Assembly: GCA_934168365.1 (NCBI GenBank)
Contig: CAKPNJ010000004.1
Span: forward strand, 1 to 64,000
From: an uncultured Clostridia bacterium
GTDB taxonomy: Bacteria > Bacillota > Clostridia > TANB77 > CAG-508
Reading direction: 5' to 3'
Length of the DNA stretch: 64,000 nucleotides
Shown here piece by piece: positions 18,681-28,600 of the stretch (the first letter of the stretch is position 1; each line of letters begins with the position of its first letter). The notes below the pieces were generated by a model. It did no database searches. It worked only from the letters and a program-made list of their open reading frames with translations, and had not been told where the DNA came from. Position numbers and translations under genes: made by a program.

Positions 18681-19401
18681 ATGCCAATAAAAATGAAACA
18701 GCTCCCAATTTCAGAAAGACCATATGAAAAATTAGAAATGTATGGAGAAAATACATTGTCAAATGCAGAATTACTAGCGATAATTATAAAAAGTGGTACA
18801 AAGGAAGAAAGCTCAGTTACGCTAGCACAAAAAATACTTTCACTAGGAAAAGAAAAAAATTGTAAACAAGATAGTTTTACATTTTTACAAGAACTATCTA
18901 TCAATGAACTAATGCAAATTAAGCGGAATAGGAAAAGTAAAAGCAATTCAAATAAAAGCAGTATGTGAACTTGCAAAAAGAATTTCCAAACCAATTAACA
19001 AGCAAAAAATAAAAGTAAAAACCCCACGTGATATAGTAAACCTAATCATGGACGAATTGAAAACAGAAAAAAGAGAAATAGTGAAAGTAATAATATTAAA
19101 TTCCCAAAACATTGTAATAAAAATTCAAAACATATCATTTGGAGGTACAAGCTCTGTAAATGTAGATCCAAAAGATGTATTTACAGAAGCAATAAAAATA
19201 GGTGCACCAAAAATAATAATGGTGCATAACCATCCTAGTGGAAATCCAACGCCAAGTGAACAAGACATAAACTTTACTATAAAAATGGAACAAGCATCAA
19301 AAATATTAGGAATTCAATTATTAGACCACATTGTAATTGGGTATAATGAATATACAAGTATAAAATCATACTTATTAGAAAAAGAAAGGAATGTATTTTA
19401 A
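18681..19401 (+). pseudogene. radC: radC (JAB/MPN domain, DUF2466) broken by one frameshift
   Basis: Two frames give one RadC. Residues 1-81 carry the N-terminal UPF0758 region up to 'NELMQIK'. From 18925 a +1 frame continues 'GIGKVKAIQIKAVCELAKRIS...' through the JAB metal motif HNHPSGNPTPSEQD to a stop at 19401, about 239 aa in all. One extra base near C18924 (AAG-C-GGA where AAA-GGA is expected) breaks the frame. It could be a true mutation or a sequence error. The JAB domain is otherwise fully conserved. RadC's exact role is unsettled; it lies upstream of mreB as usual. Confidence 0.85.
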
Positions 19402-19402
19402 T

Positions 19403-20431
19403 ATGAAATTATTGGGATGGAATTCAAAAGACATAGGAGTAGATTTAGGAACAGCCAATATAATTATAACAATAAAAGGAAAAGGAATAGTTTTAAATGA
19501 GCCATCAGTAGTTGCCATAAACAAAAGCACAGGAGAAATATTAGCGACAGGCTCAGAAGCGAAAGAAATGCTGGGAAGAACACCAAACGACATCTCAGCA
19601 ATTAGGCCATTAAAAGACGGAGTAATAGCAGACTTTACAGCAACGCAACTAATGCTCAAATCTATGCTACAAAAAGTTTGTCAAAGATATAATGCAGGAA
19701 GACCAAGAGTTGTAGTAGGAGTTCCATCAGGAATTACAGAAGTAGAAGAAAGAGCAGTTGAAGAATCAGTAGTACAAGCAGGAGCAAAAGAAGTATATAT
19801 AATAGAAGAACCAATGGCAGCAGCAATTGGAGCAAACCTAGAAGTTGCAGAACCTAATGGAAACATTATAGTTGACATTGGAGGAGGCACCACAGAAGTT
19901 GCAGTTATCTCTTTAGGAGGAATTGTAACAAGCAATTCTTTAAGAATAGCAGGAGACGAACTAAACGAAGACATCGTAAACTATGTAAAAAGAGAAATGA
20001 ACTTAGCAATAGGAGAAACAACAGCAGAACAAGTAAAAATAGGAATAGGCTGTGCAAAACCATTACTAACAGAAGAAAGTATGGAAATTAGAGGAAGGCA
20101 CCTAGCAACAGGGCTTCCTGAAACAACAGTAATTACATCAACACAAGTGCAAGAAGCAATAAATGACTCAATAGAAAAAATTGTGGACATTATAAAACAA
20201 ACCCTAGAAAAAACACCACCAGAACTTGCATCAGACATTATGGAAAGAGGAATTGTACTAACAGGTGGAGGAGCATTGATTAGAAACTTTGACAGCCTAT
20301 TAGCAGAAAGAACAGAAATGCCAGTATATATAGCAGACCACCCGCTAGAATGTGTAGCAAAAGGAGCAGAAAAAACTTTAGAAGACTTAGAAAAACTTAG
20401 AACAGTATTAAACAGCTCTAGAAGAAGATAA
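19403..20431 (+). CDS. mreB: Rod-shape determining actin homolog MreB
   Basis: 342 aa, the normal MreB length. Actin-fold ATP sites are visible: phosphate 1 'DIGVDLGTANI', 'VPSGITEVEERAV', phosphate 2 'NIIVDIGGGTTEVAVIS' and adenosine motif 'GIVLTGGGALI'. It polymerises under the membrane and guides lateral wall synthesis with MreC, MreD and PBP2. ATG 19403 is chosen: the AAAGGA site touches the earlier ATG (19391) directly but leaves 12 bases to this one. The start follows the radC stop by one base. Confidence 0.97.
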   Translation: MKLLGWNSKDIGVDLGTANIIITIKGKGIVLNEPSVVAINKSTGEILATGSEAKEMLGRTPNDISAIRPLKDGVIADFTATQLMLKSMLQKVCQRYNAGRPRVVVGVPSGITEVEERAVEESVVQAGAKEVYIIEEPMAAAIGANLEVAEPNGNIIVDIGGGTTEVAVISLGGIVTSNSLRIAGDELNEDIVNYVKREMNLAIGETTAEQVKIGIGCAKPLLTEESMEIRGRHLATGLPETTVITSTQVQEAINDSIEKIVDIIKQTLEKTPPELASDIMERGIVLTGGGALIRNFDSLLAERTEMPVYIADHPLECVAKGAEKTLEDLEKLRTVLNSSRRR

Positions 20432-20447
20432 TTTTTGAGGAGTAGTA

Positions 20448-21266
20448 ATGTATAAAAATAAAAAGACAGGTATAGTAGGTATTATAATAACAATAATTGT
20501 ATTGATAATAATAGTAATATTATCTAATACAGACATAAAAAAAGTATCATTTATAGAAAACATATTCAGCAGTATAGTAATGCCAATTCAAAATGGACTC
20601 ACCTATTTAAAAAATAAAATAGAAGGAAATGATAGCTTTTTCACAGACGTAAAAAACCTACAAGCAGAAAATGATGAGTTAAAACAGAAAAACAGCGAAC
20701 TAGAACAATCATTAAGAGAACTAGAAATAATTAAATCTGAAAACGAAACACTAAAAGAATACGTTAATTTAAAAGATAAATATTTAGAATACAAAACCTT
20801 ACCAGCATACATCATAAATAAAAACATAAATAATTATGAAAAAACTCTAATTATAAATGTAGGAAGCAAAAACGGTATAAAACCAAACATGACAGTAATT
20901 GCAGACAAAGGACTAGTTGGATATGTAATATCCACTACAGAAAACACCTCAAAGGTACAAACAATTATAGATAGCTCTACATCTGTAAGCAGTATTATAA
21001 GCACATCTAAAGAAGCCATTATCGCCACAGGAACACTAGAAGGAAACTCAATACTAAAAGCATCATATATACCAACAGAAGCCACACTGCTAGAAAACGA
21101 TAATGTAGAAACATCAGGCTTAGGAGGAATTTACCCAAAGGGAATACACATAGGAACAATCAAGCAAATTATCAACACCAAAAACAATATAGACCGTTAC
21201 GCATATATAGAAACTGCAGTTGACTTTTCAAAACTACAAACAGTATTAGTAATCACAAACGAGTAA
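20448..21266 (+). CDS. mreC: Rod-shape determining protein MreC
   Basis: 272 aa: short cytoplasmic tail, TM helix at about 7-27, coiled coil at about 65-105, then the MreC beta-barrel domains ('INVGSKNGIKPNMTVIADKGLVGYV', 'ETSGLGGIYPKGIHIGTI'). It links MreB/MreD to PBP2 outside the membrane. It lies between mreB and mreD in the standard order, with RBS GAGGAG. Confidence 0.95.
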   Translation: MYKNKKTGIVGIIITIIVLIIIVILSNTDIKKVSFIENIFSSIVMPIQNGLTYLKNKIEGNDSFFTDVKNLQAENDELKQKNSELEQSLRELEIIKSENETLKEYVNLKDKYLEYKTLPAYIINKNINNYEKTLIINVGSKNGIKPNMTVIADKGLVGYVISTTENTSKVQTIIDSSTSVSSIISTSKEAIIATGTLEGNSILKASYIPTEATLLENDNVETSGLGGIYPKGIHIGTIKQIINTKNNIDRYAYIETAVDFSKLQTVLVITNE

Positions 21267-21311
21267 ATTGTAATAAACGAATACTCATCAATTAAAAAAG
21301 AAAGGAAGAAC

Positions 21312-21845
21312 ATGAAAAAAGCAATAGCAATAACAAGCCTAATACTCACATTCTTTGTAATATATTTTTTACAAACCAATATCTTCACATGGTTCACAAT
21401 AGGAGGAATAATGCCAAACTTATTCATAATATTAGTATTATTCATAGGCCTATTTGTTGGAAAAAAAGTTGGCTTTATATTAGGAATTGTATTTGGACTA
21501 ATTATAGACTTACTATTAGGACAAACAGTAGGAATATCAGCATTTTTACTAGGAATAATTGGGCTAATAGCAGAATACCTAGACAAAAGTTTTTCAAAAG
21601 AAAGCAGAATAATGCTAATGATGATAGTAATAGCAGGAACAATATTTTTTGAAACAGGATATTACATATTCAAAATAATAAAATATAGTTCAGCATTTGA
21701 ATTTGTACCATTCATAAAAATATTGATTATTGAAATAATTTTTAACATCTTTTTAACAATTATAATATACCCACTTATACAAAACATGGGCAACAAACTA
21801 GAAGAAATATTCAAAAACAAAAAAATATTATCAAGATATTATTAA
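21312..21845 (+). CDS. mreD: Rod-shape determining membrane protein MreD
   Basis: 177 aa, five to six TM helices, 'GGIMPNLFIILVLFIGLFVGKKVGFILGIVFGLIIDLL' typical of MreD. RBS AGAAAGGAAG before the ATG. It completes the mreBCD trio and is followed by mrdA 10 bases later. Confidence 0.93.
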   Translation: MKKAIAITSLILTFFVIYFLQTNIFTWFTIGGIMPNLFIILVLFIGLFVGKKVGFILGIVFGLIIDLLLGQTVGISAFLLGIIGLIAEYLDKSFSKESRIMLMMIVIAGTIFFETGYYIFKIIKYSSAFEFVPFIKILIIEIIFNIFLTIIIYPLIQNMGNKLEEIFKNKKILSRYY

Positions 21846-21855
21846 GGAGGTAAAG

Positions 21856-23943
21856 TTGGAGCAAACCAGAAAACTAAGATACAATATAATAGTAGTAATA
21901 ACCTACATAGTTGGCTTTATTTTATTGCTTCAACTCTTTAATCTGCAAGTAATAAAAGGAAAAGAATATAGAGAAACATCAAACACAAGGCTAACAAGAG
22001 AGTCAACAGTAAAAGCAGCAAGAGGAGACATAACAGACAGTACAGGAAACAAACTAGTAACTACCAAAACAGGTTTCAGTTTAGAACTATACAAAACCAA
22101 AATTGATAATGATGTATTTAATAACGTTATATACAACTTAGTAACCCTATTAGAGAAAAACAAAGACAAATATAATGACAACTTACCAATAACAGTAAAA
22201 CCATATGCATTCACAGCAAAAGACGAACAAACACAAAAAAAATGGAAAATAGAATATGGAATAGACGAAGATGCCACAGCAGAAGAAGTATTTAACATAT
22301 TTAAGAAAAAATATGACATAAAACAAGAGGACCCAGAAAAAGCAAGAAAAATAATGGTAATTAGATATGAAATCTCCAGAAATGGATACAGTAACATAAA
22401 ACCAGTAACCATATCTAATAACATAAGTTATTTAAGTGCAAACCAAATAAAAGAACAAAGCAGTATTTTCCCAGGAACAGCAGTAGTAACCACACCAGTA
22501 GTAACATATCCATATGGAAAACTTGCATCACATATTTTAGGCTATGTAGGCTCAATATCAGCAGAAGAATATAATGCAAATAAAGACAAATATGGAATGA
22601 ATGACATAATAGGAAAAACAGGAATGCAATATACACTAGAAGAATACTTAAAAGGAAAAGACGGAATTAGGCAAGTAGATATGTCTGTAGATGGAACCAT
22701 AACAGACGAATACATTTCACAAGAAGCGGTAGCAGGGTATAATGTAGCATTAACAATTGATTCAAATTTACAAAAAGTAACAGAAAATGCGTTAGCACAA
22801 AATATAAAAAAAATAGCAAGTGGAGCATATGGAAAAAAATATAATGCTAAAAATGGTTCGGCAATAGTAATGAATGTAAAAACAGGAGAAATTTTAGCAC
22901 TAGCAAGTTATCCAGACTATGAACCAGAACTATTTGTATCTGGAATAAGCCAAACCAAATTAGATGAATACAATAAAAATAAAAACTGCTACAACTGGGC
23001 GATTTCAGGTACCTATGCACCAGGGTCTGTATTTAAAATGGTTGTTGCAACAGCAGCACTAGAAAATAATATAATAAACACACAAACTACAATAAATGAC
23101 ACAGGTATATATCCAAGAGGGCATAACCCAGCGTGTTGGATATACACAGACAAGCATTATGGACATGGATACCTAAATGTAACAGGAGCAATAAAAAAAT
23201 CTTGTAACTATTTCTTCTATGAATTAGGATATAAAATGGGAATAGACCCTGTAATAAAATATGCAAAAGCATATGGATTAGGAATAAAAACAGGAATAGA
23301 ATTATCAGGAGAAGCGGAAGGTATAGTAGACGTAAAAAAACAATGTGAGGAATTATATGGACAACAATGGCAACTAGGAGACACCTTATCTGCAGTAATT
23401 GGGCAAAGCTATAATGACTATACACCAATTCAAATAGCAAGATATGCATGTATGTTAGCAAATGGAGGAAAAGCAGTAGATGTTACACTAATCAAATCAA
23501 TAACAGATACAGATGGAAACAAAATATCAAAAGAAGAATATGAGAAAAAAATAAATGAAAAACTTGGACTTAACAACATACCAGAAATTAAAGACTTAAA
23601 CATAAAAAAAGAAAACTGGGAAGCAATATTAAAAGGAATGAAAGGAGTTACCAGTGAAGCAGGAGGAACCGCTTATTATGTTTTTTCAGATTTAGATATA
23701 GACATTGGTGGAAAAACAGGTTCTGCAGAAACAGGAGTAAAAAACCAAGTAAATGGCTGGTTCGCAGGTTTTGCACCATATGATAATCCGGAAATTGCAG
23801 TTGTAGTTTTAATAGAAAACGCCGGAGCAGGAGGAAATGTAGGAGACACTGCAAAAACAATAATAAAAGAATACTTTGGAATGAATGCCAAAGACGTGAA
23901 AGAAGACCTTACGGCAATACCATCTACACAAGTTAATAACTAA
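21856..23943 (+). CDS. mrdA: Penicillin-binding protein 2 (elongasome transpeptidase)
   Basis: 695 aa class B PBP. One N-terminal TM (about 12-31), dimerisation/pedestal domain, then the transpeptidase with SxxK (S391-V-F-K394), SxN (S449-C-N451) and KTG (K620-T-G622). TTG start right after AAGGAGGT. Position behind mreD identifies it as the elongasome enzyme that cross-links lateral wall peptidoglycan. Confidence 0.96.
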   Translation: MEQTRKLRYNIIVVITYIVGFILLLQLFNLQVIKGKEYRETSNTRLTRESTVKAARGDITDSTGNKLVTTKTGFSLELYKTKIDNDVFNNVIYNLVTLLEKNKDKYNDNLPITVKPYAFTAKDEQTQKKWKIEYGIDEDATAEEVFNIFKKKYDIKQEDPEKARKIMVIRYEISRNGYSNIKPVTISNNISYLSANQIKEQSSIFPGTAVVTTPVVTYPYGKLASHILGYVGSISAEEYNANKDKYGMNDIIGKTGMQYTLEEYLKGKDGIRQVDMSVDGTITDEYISQEAVAGYNVALTIDSNLQKVTENALAQNIKKIASGAYGKKYNAKNGSAIVMNVKTGEILALASYPDYEPELFVSGISQTKLDEYNKNKNCYNWAISGTYAPGSVFKMVVATAALENNIINTQTTINDTGIYPRGHNPACWIYTDKHYGHGYLNVTGAIKKSCNYFFYELGYKMGIDPVIKYAKAYGLGIKTGIELSGEAEGIVDVKKQCEELYGQQWQLGDTLSAVIGQSYNDYTPIQIARYACMLANGGKAVDVTLIKSITDTDGNKISKEEYEKKINEKLGLNNIPEIKDLNIKKENWEAILKGMKGVTSEAGGTAYYVFSDLDIDIGGKTGSAETGVKNQVNGWFAGFAPYDNPEIAVVVLIENAGAGGNVGDTAKTIIKEYFGMNAKDVKEDLTAIPSTQVNN

Positions 23944-23969
23944 TAATATAATAAAGGAGTTAAAAATAA

Positions 23970-24359
23970 ATGAAAAAAGAAGAAGTAAAAGAATTAGGAT
24001 TACATGGAATTAAAAAAAGCTTTAACAAAGAAATAGCAACATCAAAAACAAAATTCTATAAAGGATCATTACGCTCTGGACAAAAAATGGAATTCGAAGG
24101 AAGCCTAGTAATTCTAGGAGATGTAAACTCAGGAGCAGAAGTACTAGCAGAAGACAATGTTGTAATATTAGGCATATTAAGAGGAATGGCACATGCTGGG
24201 GCAAAAGGAAACAAAGAGGCTATAATTGCAGCAGCCTCTATTGAATCAGCCCAAATACGTATAGCAGATATTGTAAAAGAAATTGAAAAAGACAATGAAG
24301 AAGACGAAGAAATAAAAACATATGCCTATGTAAATGAAAACGAAATTATATTAACTTAA
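23970..24359 (+). CDS. minC: Short MinC: C-terminal beta-helix domain only
   Basis: 129 aa. 'FYKGSLRSGQKMEFEGSLVILGDVNSGAEVLAEDNVVILGILRGMAHAGAKGN' is the MinC C-terminal domain, which dimerises and binds MinD. The N-terminal domain that blocks FtsZ is missing: full MinC is usually over 200 aa, and here only about 30 residues precede the domain. The gene has its own RBS (AAAGGAG), so it is not a fragment of an upstream frame. minD and minE, expected next, are absent; three reverse-strand genes follow, the first overlapping by 9 bases. Confidence 0.85.
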   Translation: MKKEEVKELGLHGIKKSFNKEIATSKTKFYKGSLRSGQKMEFEGSLVILGDVNSGAEVLAEDNVVILGILRGMAHAGAKGNKEAIIAAASIESAQIRIADIVKEIEKDNEEDEEIKTYAYVNENEIILT

Positions 24360-24746
24360 TAATAACAATATAAGAGCGATAAACAAATACTGATCTTTTA
24401 CATCTTCTTTATATAGAAAGAAAATCATTCCAATAAGCAAAAGATCATCATTGTATAATTTTAACCCAAACAAATCAAAATAGCTCTCATCTTCACCTCT
24501 GTCTGTTTGGTGAAAAAAACTATCTAAAAAATTAAAACCATATGAAGCTTTAGAATTAGTAGTCTTATTTTCAGTCGAAGGCTTATGCTTCTTTTCGTTA
24601 TTAGAACCTTTAGTTCCCTGTGAGAAATCATAGGGACTTTGTTTTGAAGGAGCAACAGCCAAAGAACTTCTATTATAATACATATTAGGATTAACAGGAT
24701 ATCTTCTAAAATAAGGAAAACTGAAAAAAGGGTAATTATACATCAT
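24351..24746 (-). CDS. Unknown protein with C-terminal hydrophobic tail (131 aa)
   Basis: Starts MMYNYPFFSFPYFRRYP (aromatic/proline rich), then a polar Ser/Lys/Asn stretch and a hydrophobic end 'LYNDDLLLIGMIFFLYKEDVKDQYLFIALILLLLS' with two short membrane-like segments. The start overlaps the end of the upstream minus gene by 11 bases (ATGATGTATAA), implying coupling. Its 3' end overlaps minC convergently. I recognise it only as a clostridial-type hypothetical protein. Confidence 0.7.
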   Translation of the reverse strand: MMYNYPFFSFPYFRRYPVNPNMYYNRSSLAVAPSKQSPYDFSQGTKGSNNEKKHKPSTENKTTNSKASYGFNFLDSFFHQTDRGEDESYFDLFGLKLYNDDLLLIGMIFFLYKEDVKDQYLFIALILLLLS

Positions 24747-25119
24747 TCTTTTTTTCACCACCTAAAGGATTTAAAATTTCAAATGCCTTTCCCATACTAA
24801 ACAATTTAATATATTGATCAACCTTCTCCTTCCTACTAGGCTTTAAATAAGGCTTTAAAGACTTAAGCAAATTAGCCCTAGGGTCATTCTGGCTTCTATT
24901 CATATTATCAATAATTGACTTCATTTTTAGCATAGTTTCCATATCAAAATTTGGAACATCACCAGAAGAATTTTCGGAAGAATGCTGTTCCGTAGAAGAA
25001 TTAGAAGACATGCCATTAGAGTTAAAATTATTCAACATACTTTTAATAGAATCTGGAACCTCATTATTCTTTAACATATCATTCATTTTTTGAAAAATAT
25101 CAGACATATCTTCACTCAT
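24736..25119 (-). CDS. Unknown soluble protein (127 aa)
   Basis: Acidic, Ser/Asn-rich N-terminal half, and a conserved-looking C-terminus 'DPRANLLKSLKPYLKPSRKEKVDQYIKLFSMGKAFEILNPLGG'. ATG at 25119, 6 bases after AAGGAGGA. Middle gene of a three-gene minus-strand operon. No signal peptide or TM. Family unknown to me. Confidence 0.7.
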   Translation of the reverse strand: MSEDMSDIFQKMNDMLKNNEVPDSIKSMLNNFNSNGMSSNSSTEQHSSENSSGDVPNFDMETMLKMKSIIDNMNRSQNDPRANLLKSLKPYLKPSRKEKVDQYIKLFSMGKAFEILNPLGGEKKNDV

Positions 25120-25131
25120 AAACAATCCTCC

Positions 25132-25287
25132 TTAGATATTATTATTTTTTCTAATTTGATTTATAATATCTTCTGCATCCTTGGAATTAAGCATTTTACT
25201 AACCTTTGTAAGATTTGCATCCAACTCTTTTTTATCCATTTTAGATAACATATTCATAAGCTGAGCCATATCCATTTTATTATCCAT
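25132..25287 (-). CDS. Small helical unknown protein (51 aa)
   Basis: 51 codons from ATG 25287 to TAA 25132, with GAGGTGAT 5 bases upstream. Sequence is amphipathic and helix-prone (MDNKMDMAQLMNMLSKMDKKEL...). First gene of the minus-strand trio, 12 bases before the next. The Met/Leu-rich helix resembles the N-terminal region of the 24736 product ('MSDIFQKMNDMLK'), so the two may be related or may interact. Confidence 0.6.
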   Translation of the reverse strand: MDNKMDMAQLMNMLSKMDKKELDANLTKVSKMLNSKDAEDIINQIRKNNNI

Positions 25288-25548
25288 ACAATCACCTCAA
25301 TACAATATATGTTTTTAAAACTATAATATTATATGCAAAACAACTAAAATAGTGAATTATTTACCAATGTAATATAAATTTAATATTAGCCAAACGTTTT
25401 GAAGTTCCGTAGGTGGAAAATGCAACATTTCCCACATTTACCAGTCGTTTACTGTTGAAAAATGTTGTAAAAATGATAAAATATATATATAAGTATTATA
25501 AAAAATAGGCGGAAAATGTAAAAACTTGTAAAGAATGTGCCAAAACCA

Positions 25549-25577
25549 TTGAAAAATACGGAAAAATATCGTATAAT
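25549..25577 (+). promoter_or_regulatory. Predicted sigma-A promoter of the giant surface protein operon
   Basis: TTGAAA, 17-bp spacer, TATAAT, 34 bases before the ATG at 25612. The 25288-25548 stretch has no gene; it holds an imperfect hairpin (GTGGAAAATG / CATTTCCCAC, about 25412-25434) and a motif shared with the region upstream of 419. Confidence 0.7.
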
Positions 25578-25611
25578 ATAAGTTGATATTTATAATTTTA
25601 AGGAGGAAACT

Positions 25612-28600
25612 ATGAACAAATTATTAAAAAAGGTTATCGCAGTATTGATACTTACATGCATGATAAGTGCTAATTTGTCTATAATTGGAGGTTATGGAAT
25701 ATCATATGCCTTATCAGCAACTGAACTTTCTAATCAAAATTCAAAAACCCAAAACTCAAATGTAGAATTCAACTCGTATTTTGAAGGAGGAGTTCATAGT
25801 AAAACTGAACAAATTGAAAACACAACAAAATTATTTGTCAACATCAAAGTTAAAAATTCAGGCTATTTGGAAAACCCAACAATTAGCTTTGCAGACGTAA
25901 ACTTCAAAATAGCAGGACAAATAAAAAATGAAAACGTACAAAGCATTGATGCAAATGCAAACAAAATTGTATTAAGTAAACTAAATAATGGCACAGATAT
26001 AACTTTAGAAATCCCAATCAAACTACTAAACCAAAACGAAGTTACACTAGACAACTTTGACAAAGAAACAACCACAAACTTCACTGCAACATATGTAGAC
26101 GGAAACGGAAAATCAAATAGTATTTCTAAACAAGTTATAAACAAACTTACATGGAATGAAACAGAAACAGTAAATGCAGTATTAGAAGCAAATACAACTA
26201 AACAAATTCCATATCATGTAGGAGAAAAATATGGAGTAATATTCCAATACAGCATAGAATCTGGAGTGGAAAATAGCAAATTACCAATCAAAACAACTAA
26301 CATCTCAGTATCTGCACCACAACTAAACAACCTAAAACCAACAACAGGTAATGTAATTGCTATGAGCACAGAAGCAACAAACGGAGAAAACAGTGAAAAC
26401 AGCTTTGGAACACAAAACTATAACTATGATGCTACAACAGGAATGTTAACAATAAACGTTGCAAATAAACAAGATAAAATATCATGGGTAAAAAATGTTC
26501 AAGATAAATACCTAGTAACATTTATCTTTGACACAAAGGAAGCCTATGATTATGTTGTGAATAACGCCACAGAAATAAAATATAGCATGAAAGCAAATTC
26601 GAAGGTAGAACTATATAACAGCAGTAATCATACAATAGAAGGCGATACAGAACAAAATGCTAAATATACACCAGCAACAGAAGGAACAGTATCAATTCAA
26701 AAAATAGGTGATATGCTAGACTTTGAAATAAACACAATACAAACTATTAGCAAAGGTCAAATATATGCAAACTATGAATCAGAAAACAAAAAAGAAACAA
26801 CATACAATGTAAAATATTACACAACAATATGTGATAAAGACCTAACAGACAAAATTGAATTTACACAAGTTCCAGAAGGCTTTTCAACACAAGAAAGTAC
26901 AGCAAACATAACAACAGTTACAGAAACCAACCTAGTATACAACAAGAATGTAAGAATAAATAAAAATGTATTCCAAAAAATTCTTGGAGAAGAAGGAACC
27001 ATAACAATAAGTGGCACAGATGGAACAGAAATTGCAAAAATTGATAAAACAACAACATTATCAAATGAAGAATACATAGTAGATATAAGCAACAAAAATG
27101 CAAATCAACTTGTAATAACTACAAGCAAACCAGTAGCAGAAGGTAGATTAGTAATAGAAACAGAAAAAGCAATAAAAGCAGGATATAACGACAATCAACT
27201 ACAAACAGTTAAAATGTTTAAAACATTAGTAACAACATTAAAAGCAGATGTCAACGGAAAAAATGTGCAAACATCAAAAAACATCCAATTAACAGAACCA
27301 AAAACAGTAATTGATGTTACAGTAAACAAAAAAGATTTAACAACAGCAGTAGAAAACAAAAATGTTGAAATAAGAGCAGTATTAGATACTTCAACAACAA
27401 ACAATGCATTATATAAAAATCCTACTTTAAAAATAAAACTACCAGAATACATTGATAAAGTAAATGTAAATAGCTATGACATAGTAATGGGAAACGGATT
27501 AAAAATAAAAAGTGTTAAAAAAGCAAAAGAAGCCGGAAAAACTATACTAAATGTAGAATTAAAAGAAAGCCAAACAGAATATACACTAGATGCACAATAC
27601 AAAGGAGCAATTGTAATCCTTAACACAAACCTAACAACGAAAACATTAACACCAACAAACAAAAATAAAATAGTAGTAGAATATACAAACAACAACGAAC
27701 TTGCAACAAATACACAAGGAACAATTGAAAGAGAATTAAACTTTGTAGCCCCAACAGGAATTGTTACAGCAAATGGAATATCAAACTATGCAGATGGAAA
27801 GGGAGATTTATTATCAATAGCAGATGAAGGAGCAACAGGAACAATTGCAAGAAATTCATCAGCAAGAACAGCTACAATATATGGAAAAATAATAAATAAC
27901 TATCCAAACTTTATAAAAGATATCGTAATATTAGGAAAAATTCCTTCTAAAGGAAACACTAATATAGACACAAATACAGCATTAGGTTCAACATTTGATA
28001 CAAAAATAAAACAAGCTGTAACATTAAAAAATGTTGATACAGCAAATTATACTGTATATTATTCAACAGTTGAAAATGCAAACAAAGACTTAACCAACAC
28101 AGCAAATGGCTGGACTACTACATTTAGCGAAAATGCTAAAACATATATGATTGTTCTACAAAACCAACAACTACAAACAGGAGAAACACTAGAATTTTCA
28201 TACAATGTAGAAATACCAGCAAATATTTCATATAACAATAACACATATCAAATGTATAAAGTAAGCTATACAAATGCTTCTAGTGTAGGAGAATTACCAG
28301 AAAGCAAAACATCATCAATAATATGCTTAACAACAGGGCAAGGCCCAGAATTATCAGTAGAACTAAAATCAACAGCTGATGTAGTAAGAGAAGGACAAGT
28401 AATTAAAATGAAAGCCACTGTTAAAAATACAGGAAGCTTAACTGCCAAAAATGTTAAAGCAGTTGTCACACTACCAGAATACGCAAAATTTACAGATTAC
28501 GTTCCAGCAAATGGATTTTATCCAGTAGCTGAAACAGAAAAAACTATTGATGTTGGTACATTAGAGCCAAATCAAAGTAAAGAAATTTGTTATTATTTGA

